Below are positions 55,501 through 64,000 of a stretch of 64,000 nt of DNA, in pieces. How positions within the stretch are numbered: the stretch's first letter is position 1; every line of letters starts with the position of its first letter. The notes below the pieces were generated by a model. The model made no database searches. It was not told the DNA's origin and saw nothing but the letters and a program-made list of their open reading frames with translations. Source of the DNA: Amoeboaphelidium protococcarum (lineage: Eukaryota > Aphelidiomycota > Aphelidea); assembly GCA_023515745.1 (NCBI GenBank), contig JALECJ010000255.1, positions 1,374,001-1,438,000 of the forward strand, read 5' to 3'. The position numbers and the translations under genes were made by a program.

Positions 55501-56855
55501 TCGAAAGCATTCATAAACTCATTTTTGGATTCTACAGACTTGGCCTTAAAGTATCGCTACACCACACTGCTATCTTCTTGTACCAAATGGAGACCAAATA
55601 AGAACGGCTTCTCCTTGTCAGGTAGATTTTCCATTAGTGTACCATCAGCATCATCACTCATAGTAAAGGCAGATTCAATCTCAAACTCTCCATCATAGGT
55701 GAACTTGGCGACAAGAGACTGGTCAATCTTCTTCATAATTTAATCATTATTCGGCGATAAAGGACCGATCAGACTACCTCTCTTACTAGAATCTTCCGCA
55801 GCTGTAACAATGTCTAGCTTCGAATGTGATCCTGTGCTTTCATTAGCTCTCTTTCTCATCATGATAATCTACTACTGAGACGACTAATCTCCAGCAGCTA
55901 TTGCTTTTCTCTCTGCCGGTGTAAATTGACTAGTCACATCGATGCTCTTCGTAATTCTAACCCATCTTTTCGGAAGCAGTAATATCTTGCTATCAGTCAC
56001 CACCAGGCACAGCTACTGCTTCAATTTCAAATCTCCTGATGGTGAAGCCTTGAGATCAACCTCCACAAAAACATCGGCATAATTAAACAGACGCCTATCT
56101 TCACCATCCTATACATGGCTCTTGAACAGAATCAATCTAGTAGTGCCATCGACCATATCAGGCTGAAGATCTTTACCTTTGCGAGCAACAACGTTAAAGT
56201 TTCTATGCACTGGCGCCTAAAAACTATGATCCTTAGTGCCACTACCATCACCATCACCATCATCGTTGTTGTCATTAGAACCATCGCCTTGATTGGTAAG
56301 AGACTCAGAACTCAATTTTACAGTCTAACTGTCGGCAGTAACAACATCACGACGCTTACTACTCTCGGCAGTACTCGCCTTACGCAAAGTACTCGGACTT
56401 TTTCCCTACTTTAGTGATTACTATTATTATTATTACTGTGACGGATGATGTAGATGATCCAATGAAACAATCTGACTTCCCTCCAGGCTGATCGAAGCTG
56501 TCAAATTGCTGCTGCCATTATTATTGTTCTCGGAAAACATTTCTCTCGTCAAAGCAGTCAGTTCTGGGCTCAGCTTGAAAAAGTACAGCTTGCTCCCTCT
56601 CAATATCGTTCTATTAACCTTCCACTACTTTCTACCAAAACCTGATGATGGGTGCTTAGAATTGGGATTCAGACTCAGATGCTCAGTCTTTCTATTCAGA
56701 AATCCATCTTTTATCGTTGATTACTACAGCTGACCGATACTCAAGTAAGACAATGTTGACAATCTCTCGGGCCTCTGCTTGATACTCTCAATCTATCCTG
56801 CAGCATTGATACTCTTTTACTTTTTAGCACCATCTCCCACGGTACTTTGACTCAT
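49545..56855 (-). CDS. BEM2: Giant BEM2-like protein: PH, RasGEF_N/RasGEF-like, PH, RhoGAP
   Basis: ATG at 56853-56855, TGA at 49545-49547, one uninterrupted frame of 2436 codons. The order matches yeast Bem2, a Rho GAP in polarity and cytokinesis. Residues about 40-85 look PH-like (GRKQWKVNRTILRGSKLYFF). A RasGEF N-terminal motif (LDKLLIHSYLSVYRTF) is near residue 1070-1140. A RasGEF-type catalytic segment (HCIVSASSGRLRVVRLKKFI, then CFGKSWQIM) spans about 1390-1480. A PH domain (NYVFRILTDDDQEILLQAAS, DEMFDWIRKLNEA) covers about 1830-1890. RhoGAP spans about 2030-2190, with GIYRLSG (arginine finger near residue 2061) and MFLREMPEPLLTFDLF. The C-terminal tail is Gln-rich. The intronless 7.3-kb frame with hundreds of TAR codons is a strong argument for the code. 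Neighbouring antisense ORFs are shadows. Confidence 0.92.
49992..50009 (-). repeat. Six consecutive TAG codons in the BEM2-like tail
   Basis: On the coding strand this is Glu followed by six TAG codons, then CAA and further TAR codons, inside the Gln-rich C-terminal tail. A second TAG-rich run lies at about 49738-49765. Confidence 0.7.
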
Positions 56856-57259
56856 AATTAGCTATTATCTGTGTCAATATAATTGAAAATAGTCTTAAAA
56901 TATATACAGATTGGAGAGAACTGAATGTTTTACAAGATTATATTTTGAGAAGAAGACATAGAAGAAGACGGCCGATGAAACAGATTTGGAAACAGAAGAT
57001 GAAACAACTTTCATAACAACAACCAAGACGACCTGTGTGGAGAGACAGAGGGAGAGTGAGAAATTTGTTGATCGCTGTCAGTCCCGTCGAACTGATCTCA
57101 TCTGAGCCAATCTTGGAAAGCAAGCAGATTTAAAAATTTAAAGAGAAAACTTAATTTAATTTTCAATCACATACATTTCATCATCATTATCATCACCAAA
57201 ATCAGTTTTCTTTCTTCTATCAAATATCCTCCAAAATCACTTCTCTATCACATCAAATT
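56856..57259. other. Gap between BEM2-like start and MyTH4-FERM end
   Basis: 404 bases, both genes on the minus strand, so this should hold the BEM2-like promoter and the MyTH4-FERM 3' end. AT-rich. Minus ORF 56938-57123 has no family resemblance. Confidence 0.35.
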
Positions 57260-60200
57260 TCATTGCAGTGGCACCGCCGATTCCTAAGTGACAGACACCA
57301 CAGTGTTAATCAGGTTCAACTAACCGAGAGCTTGAATGTACGAGTTAATTAGATCAGCAATTACGAATCCTTACCTGGTCTCAAATCTAAGCATCATCTT
57401 GTTTCCGCCAGGTAAACCGGAACGCACTGTAAACTCATTCTCATCATGACGAAAGTTCATAATCATCTAAAATGGCACCTATTCCAACACGGCCATAGTA
57501 TTTTTATCCAGAACCAGCACACCATTCTGACCGACGGCAATGAAGCATCCACTACTGAATCTTGAATCATTACTAGAATGGCAACGGAATACAGAATTAC
57601 CATAGAGCGGATACTTTGACAACAGCTGCATAAACTGCTTCATTCTATCAACTTCCAACGGATTGTACATTGAGCTCATGAGAACATTCTTCTTAATTGC
57701 CTGCATAAAATCTGTGGGAACTTCGCCCTTCTACAGTAAGACATCAGGTACAAGTTTCTTCACCACCTGCGGATCGTCCACACTAAGCTTCTTAATCTAG
57801 ATCAATTAAGAAATGACCTGACAGTGTAAATCTCTCGCCTGCAAGCCAAGTTCCTTGTCTGTAAACATCAATCCTTTCAGAAACTGTTCAACCAGCTAAT
57901 TGAACATCAGTGAGATAGTAGCTGCAGCCAAGTTTTAGTCAATCTAATTGATCCAAACTTTCTTGACAAAGAGCAACTTCACAGATTAAAACTCTTTAAT
58001 GCTCTACTTGCACATCAAATCACCCGAATTCAGCACATCGGCCATCTTGTCCATAATTTAAACCGGTATTAATAGTTACTCTGCGGGAAGCATGGATACG
58101 TACAAAGAATAGCAGTGATGATTTTTTGTAATCTCAAATCTATCAAAAAGTCCTCTAATAATGTCTCTAACCATCAGATGCGAATCCATGACAAAAGTCT
58201 TGGCAGAACCATCGGAAAACCACACTTTGAACAACTACTTACCATTGATCTCCAGGCATTTGACTTCTTCTTCAGATGGCGGGGTAATTCTCGGAGACAA
58301 CTTATTCTTTCGCAGCCGGTCAATACACAGCTCTACATGGCCATGGAAGTCTCTGCTCTTTTGCTGAGCCAAGAAGTGCAAATGATTGTACAAGTGCATC
58401 TCCAATCTCATAGATGGGATAACGCAGGTACACAATAAGCACAAAAGAATCCATCCATTCTTTAATGACTGCTCCTTAGGCGAACGGTTTGACGTAATCT
58501 ACTTGATGACTTATGAATACACTTCATCGCGCAAAGACTCCTTCTTCATTCCAATAATACAAATTTGTTACATCAACTCATAGCGAGACTTCTTGGTAGG
58601 ACTATCACCCATTGCTTGCATAATATAATGGAATAGCTCGACTGCAATTTTCTGATCAGTAGCATCAGGTATTTTCGTCAAAGGAGCAGTAATTGGCTTC
58701 TCCGAGTACTTTACCTTCATCTGAATCTCCTTCTCCAAAGCATCGAGATCATTGAGGGCACCTTTACGCACAGTCTTACCAAACAAACCGACTTTCACCT
58801 CCTAATTAAAATACATCTTGACAAAATCCACAAAGCTAGACTCTTTGGCAGATGTACGAGGCAACTACGTTTATCCAACTTCAGAGATAGACATCATCAT
58901 TCCAGATCCAAGAGAGGAGCTAGAATTATTGAAAGTGTTGCTGAGTGATGAACGAGCAAGAGGAGATGCTGAAATAGCACGCGAATTTTAAACACCAGGT
59001 CTCACATTAAGAGCATTATCTGAAGATGCGGCAAATGGGCTTTGACTGAGACGCATCGTCTAAAATCCAGGAAGCGGTGCAGCGGACGCATTAGGAGCAG
59101 CCGGAGTCGGCAAAGCTTACTGAGTTGTATCCTGAGGCAACCCAGTGGGGATAGGAACACCCATATCTCTCATTCTCTTCTCAATAGCCTAAGACTTCGT
59201 TAACAATACTCCTTGCAGCTCAATTCTGTTAGCACTTACATCCACTTTAGACGAAGCAGTCAAAATATCCACATTTTCAGATGGAAACCAACCAGACTTG
59301 TCCTGATACTGCGCCTGCACCCAACCATTGATGTCATCTCTGTCAAGCACAGTGAGCAACTGACCCTTCTAAAAAGCAAATCCAGAATCATTAGGACCGT
59401 AGTTAATTAAGGCCACAGCCAAATTGGATCTCCCTTTCAATTGCTTGATTTACTCTTGAATGGTACTTTCAATGTCTTTAGCTTGATTGTTTACAAAACG
59501 CAGACTGACAGTATTACCCCACAAAGTAAGCTGTAAATCATTGGCAGAATCGGCTTTGACCACTATTTGATCAAAAGGAACAACTTATGAAGAATCGCCA
59601 TCCACGAATTGTATTCCATCATTTCTTAACACAATCTTGCACCAAAGTCCATCTTGATTTCTACAGTTGTAAAAGTCTCCACTAAATTCTCCAAATTTCG
59701 TCAAATGCTAGATAGCTTATACTCCGTTACCAGAAGACATCAATTGATGAACCTCCAGTGAATGCGACTCATCCAACACAATAGACTCCCCAATAACATC
59801 GTTAGTGATCTACTATAAAAACAAATCCACTTCCATACCATCCTCAATGTTTACACTATGCAAATTACAATTCCTAATCATAACTTCAAATGGCTATGGT
59901 CCTTCAATACTGTTCGATTAACTACAGATTTTCTCGGTCATATACGCAGTTTCTGCAGGTATTTCTGGTAGTGGACCCATCTAAATATTCAAGCTACCTA
60001 TAGATGCCTATTAACTTGCTGCTGGCTTGGAACCAACGATAGAAACAATTTCATCACTAGGGCCGCTAATATTCAGAGGAGCAGATGTAGCCAAATTAGA
60101 CGAAGCAAAAGGCTCAGGCTTAGATGGCTGACTCGATCGAGTAGGCAAATTCAACGAAGCAGCCGGAGGAGCCTTCAAACCACTTATGGAAACTCTGGGA

Positions 60201-63200
60201 CCCTTAGTATTATCACGAATTGATCCATTTAACACACTATTGGACCCAATAACATTGACTTGAGGTGCAAGAGGTGGCGTACTATTTCCGACAGAACCAC
60301 CAGAAGCAATCTTAGCAGGTTAAAGTGAACTTGGAGGAGGCATTGGCGGTTATGGAGCAGTTAAAGAGATAGGCTCTACTGCTGTTGGCGGCTTAGTGCC
60401 AGCTGGAGGTGGTGGTGGAGGAGGTGATGCAGAAGCAAACGAAGGAGGTGGTGGTGGAGGCAATGATGCAGTAGAAGCCATCGGTGGCGGTTATTACGGT
60501 AATGGCGGGGCAACACTGGATGGCGTTGCCTACTGTTAGTCTTGATCGCTGGTCGGACTATCATCTGATGGCTTTACAACTTGCGCTCTCTTGGCAGCAA
60601 GTTACTCTGCAAGAGACAAAGCTTTCTTAGGCTGTACCGCAGCTGCCTGAACGCCAGGATTAGGAGAAGAGGGAACAGGAGGTGGCGGTGGGGGAGGGTT
60701 AGGAGGTCCTGGGAGGGGTTTATTATTAGTCTTCTTTAAAGCTGGAAACTTGGATCCTGGCGATGGAGGTTCTGGAGTTTAGGCAGTACCTTTATACGGA
60801 GTGTTCAACGCACTATTTAGACCAGACTCTGACTTTTTCTCATCAGCACCAGTTTTAGTATCAATCGCAGCAGCTGCTTGTTTTTTCAACTTCTTCTGCA
60901 AAATTTCCTCAGCCATTGTCAAAGGTTATGCAGGAGGAGCTTTAGCTTGAACAGGCGGGGTGGAACTCTTTTCAGTCTCGACTGAAGCTTTCTTCAACTT
61001 TTTAGCCATCAACTCCTCTTATAACGACATTGGAGCTGCTTTCGACGCAGATTGTGGTGCAGTACTTTCTGCAGATTATGATTACTAGGTAGATGATGCA
61101 CTTTTCAGCTTCTTCGCCATAATCTCATCGGCAAGGGACATCTTAGCCCCAGAAGACGCAGAAGATGATGGTGCTGGATTAGGTGGCGGAGGAGCTGAAG
61201 CATTTTCCGACTTTTTCAACTTTTTAGCAGCAATCTGCTCCGCCAAACTCATTTATCCACCACTAGCAGAGCTGTTAGCAGTGGAAGGCGGTGGAGGCGG
61301 AGGTGGAGATGATGTGGATGCACCCGGAGGAGGTGGAGGCGGTCCGCCTGGCACTGCTGGAGGAGCTGGAGCACCCGGAGGAACCTTTACGGTACCAGAA
61401 GGAGATAACAACTTTCCGCCTGCACCAGTAGACGCATGCAAGTTAGCTGATGAGCTTTGTGTATTAACACTTTGGGAACTACCAGCCTGGGGAATCTTTT
61501 TCTGAGAACGTTTGGCTAGCTCTTCCATCAACGACATCCCTCCGGTTGATTTAGACAAACTAGCTGCAGCAGACGGAGCCTAAGATTAGGAAGCTACTGG
61601 GCTAGTCTCGCTTTTCACAGTTGATGATTTTAACTTCTTCGCGGCAATTTGCTCCGCCAAACTTAAACCAGCTGATGACGATGCAGATTAAGACTATGCA
61701 GGGGGCGGTGGAGGTGGCGGCATACCTGACATCACAGGTGCATCATTAGGTGCTTTTTACTGCGACTCATCAGAATTTGAGTTTGCAGCCTTCATTCTTG
61801 TCTGAGTTTTTCTAGCAATCTCTTCCGCCAATGATAACCCAGATGACTTGTTAATCGACTTGGCGGGCGGCGGTGGTGGCTAGTCAGCATTACCATCAGA
61901 CACGGCTGCGCTTTACTTCAATTTTTTGGCAGCAATCTACTCCGCCAAAGAAAGTCCACCACTTTTAACTGGGGCCGAACTAGATGGAGCTGGTGGCGGT
62001 GGAGGCATTGGCGCAGAAGTAGGACCTACCGGTGGAGGTGGCGGCGCCGCAGATGAGGAAGTGTTGGAAGGTGGAGGTGGTGGCGGTTAAGGACCAGAAC
62101 CAGAAGGCGCAGGAGGTGGTGGAGGAGCCTATTGGCTCGGAGCAGCTGACATTGGCGGTGGAGGAGGCGGACCGACACTAGCAGAAAAGACAGGTGCAGT
62201 AACTGCTTAATTGCTGCTAGTTAAACTTTATGAAGCTTCATCAGATTACGCGACGCCCATTTTAGCTTTCTTCGCAGCCAACTATTCCGCCAATGATAAT
62301 CCTTTGCTTGCAGGCTGACCACTAGACTGCGATGGCGGGGGAGGGGGCGGAGGTGATGAGACATTACTTGGCCCTGGTGGAGGCGGTGGGCCTGATCCAG
62401 TCGAAACTGGAGCAGGTGCAGGTGGTGGAGCCATCGGGGCGGATAAAATCCCCTCAGTTGCAGGCGGTGGTGGTGGTGGGCCAGCAAAATTACCAGATGG
62501 CGGCGGTGGTGGCGGTAGATTAGTACTCGACCCAGCAGCGACAGGTGGAGGCAGCGGCGGAGCAATAGCTGAAGTCGGCTTCATCATTGATGGTGGAGGA
62601 GGAGGAGGCCCAGACGAAGATATTTAAGCATCATCATCATTACCATTCACCTAAGTAGGTGCTGATATAGTTGGTATGACTGGCACCGAGTCAACATTAA
62701 GAGCAGGGATTATCATAGGAGTACTCTAATAGCCAGTTTGTTGCTATTAGTCAGAATACACAATTTACTCCGCTATTTAATTACCTTCATCCAACGTCTA
62801 ATAGTTCAACGACTCGGCACCAGCTATAAAATTCAGTATCGGCTCTAAACTCGAGACATTCACTACTGATCCGTTAGACAGTTGAAGGCTCAAACTCCAA
62901 GACTCTTTATTACTCAAACCTCTCTATACGGCAATGTTCTACATGACCTCTTTAGCCGTGCTCAGAGAATCGATCTCAAACGCCACTTGCTCACCATCAG
63001 CCCAAAGAGCACACAAAGCAATAGGCTGATTCCATAACACCGACATGACCTCTAATGAGCTCACAGAACCAGTTCTAGAGCCGTTCTTTAAACTTCTAGC
63101 CATTCTTTGCAAACACCATGTGCATGTCTCCATATCCGGCGCATCAACCACTATATGATTGAGCAGGGCTTTAGCCAAATACATAGACGGACAATAGAAG

Positions 63201-64000
63201 CCTAGGAACAAACCAAAAAAGCGCCAAGCTCTCTTATTGGCAGCCTCGTCGCCATTTTTACAAGTCATTCTAGCAAATTAAGATAGTGTCTCATCCATGT
63301 ACGTCAACTTCTTGGACAATTGAGTCTGACTAGACATTAACGAATCTGTCTGCTAACAGATAAAATCAAGCAGACATTTCACAAGCTAAATGTCACAGTC
63401 GTCAATTACAAGCTTCAAACACGCTTAATTAATTGCAATGGCAGCTTTCTATAGTGACTGATCTGCCAAGTTAGAAAACTTCAACAGAGACGAAGTCAAT
63501 GGCTTGGAATTGAAACCAGGCTTAATTCCTTCGTTAAAGAAAATCTTTGAGAACTTCAACCAAGTTGCATCTTCCGATCCAGAGACCATCTGATTCAGAC
63601 TCTCATTGCTACCCTCTTTGATTTGACCGCCGCGCAGAGTCTCCAAGGAATACATTTCGTACTGGATCTTCACATAATTGTCAGGGACATTTAGCTAATA
63701 AAATTGGAATTTCTGCGACTTCATTCTCTACTGAACGGCTTCAGGAACATCCTGCTCTTTCTTTTTGCGGCTGTTAGGCGTCATACCAGCACGCATGGCT
63801 GCCTTGGCTGCGCGCTCTTACTCACTCATTTCCAAATATCTCAAGAGCTCCTCTTGCTTGGCCTTGATCTCAGGATCTTCGTCATCATCATCAGCGCCAC
63901 CGTTACTACTGTCAGCTACGAGTTGCGCATGTTGCTTCTTGGCCTCTTCATACTTTTACTCCTCTTCCAATCTCAGCCTCTCCTCTTCTTGCACTCTCAG
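57260..64000 (-). CDS. MyTH4-FERM-SH3-MyTH4-FERM protein (myosin VII/XV-like tail), 5'-truncated
   Basis: One open frame on the minus strand from the window edge to TGA at 57260-57262: at least 2246 residues with no intron. From N to C: a Glu/Arg/Lys-rich helix (64000-63780), MyTH4-1 (about 63690-63080; AWRFFGLFLGFYCPS), a FERM F1 ubiquitin-like lobe (about 63030-62830), a Pro-rich region with ten SLAEQIAAKKLK-type repeats (62640-60000), a FERM F3 PH-like lobe (about 59700-59440; LWCKIVLRNDGIQFVD), SH3 (about 59410-59260; INGWVQAQYQDKSGWFPSEN), MyTH4-2 (about 58870-58390; ELFHYIMQAMGD, LRDEVYSQVIKQIT, GWILLCL) and FERM-2 (about 58280-57310). This order is that of filopodial and stereocilia myosins VII/XV; a motor domain is expected beyond base 64000 but is not seen. 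The insert between F1 and F3 is unusual. Confidence 0.9.
60000..62640 (-). repeat. Ten SLAEQIAAKKLK-type repeats alternating with polyproline
   Basis: Copies read (minus strand, approximate positions): 62300 SLAEQLAAKKAK; 61950 SLAEQIAAKKLK; 61830 SLAEEIARKTQTRMK; 61665 SLAEQIAAKKLK; 61540 SLMEELAKRSQKK; 61250 SLAEQIAAKKLKK; 61130 SLADEIMAKKLK; 61030 SLQEELMAKKLKK; 60920 TMAEEILQKKLKK; 60625 SLAEQLAAKRAQ. Between them lie runs of 5-9 prolines with Gly/Ala/Ser. The pattern L-x-E-Q-I...K-L-K-K resembles WH2/verprolin actin-binding motifs but is about one residue shorter. Confidence 0.8.

Overview
This is nuclear DNA from a eukaryote with a reassigned genetic code. At least twenty conserved proteins run through in-frame TAA and TAG codons and end only at TGA, and both codons sit where glutamine is expected: the Lys-Gln-Met-Lys-Ile motif of a G-alpha subunit, the Cys-Gln-Pro-Cys active site of OST3, poly-Gln tracts. 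Read with the standard code, every large gene here looks like a broken pseudogene. Read with TAR=Gln, almost every gene is intact. Introns are sparse, mostly 58-90 nt with a few of 200-370 nt, GT...AG, usually ending in TAG. Gene density is high (about one per 2.5 kb) and many intergenic gaps are 150-600 bp.

A BEM2-like RasGEF-PH-RhoGAP protein, AIM24, GLC8/inhibitor-2, VAP/SCS2 and OST3/6 suggest an opisthokont near the fungal stem. A MyTH4-FERM myosin-like tail, absent from typical fungi as far as I know, argues against a crown fungus. An aphelid-like organism would fit: as I recall, TAR=Gln has been reported for Amoeboaphelidium. This is inference; ciliates and some other protists share the code.

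Layout. 1-4249: ECM29 (5' end outside the window). 4531-5340: an unidentified multi-exon minus-strand gene. 5895-7071: AIM24. 7461-11450: exportin-5. 12034-13903: a frameshifted Copia-type gag remnant and a tiny spliced gene. 14111-18014: MTR4 RNA helicase, divergent from RPC31/RPC7 (18281-19039). 19346-22819: Diaphanous-type formin. 23050-24800: decayed Ty3/gypsy pol. 24996-25808: TMEM19 (DUF92). 26062-27125: two unidentified ORFs. 27704-29928: an orphan Cys-rich ORF and an hAT-like transposase remnant. 30486-30558: tRNA-Lys(CTT). 30881-31804: VAP, divergent from TCF25 (32177-34510). 34799-36297: G-alpha. 36448-37854: unidentified membrane protein. 38290-39306: OST3/6, divergent from a secreted proline-rich repeat protein (39890-41833). 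42026-43789: PPR protein. 44352-46241: secreted Gly/Met- and Pro-rich protein. 46424-47629: phosphatase inhibitor-2. 48216-49391: secreted protein with a duplicated Cys-containing module. 49545-56855: giant BEM2-like protein. 57260-64000: partial MyTH4-FERM protein.

Themes: actin and cell polarity (formin, BEM2-like GAP, MyTH4-FERM tail with profilin-type proline runs and WH2-like repeats, G-alpha), RNA and protein housekeeping (MTR4, exportin-5, Pol III subunit, ECM29, TCF25), the ER and secretory route (OST3, VAP, three secreted proteins), and a transposon-rich patch from about 22.9 to 30 kb. The most interesting single feature is the MyTH4-FERM protein. Its first FERM domain appears split by a roughly 2.6-kb insert carrying ten copies of a short actin-binding-like motif between polyproline runs.
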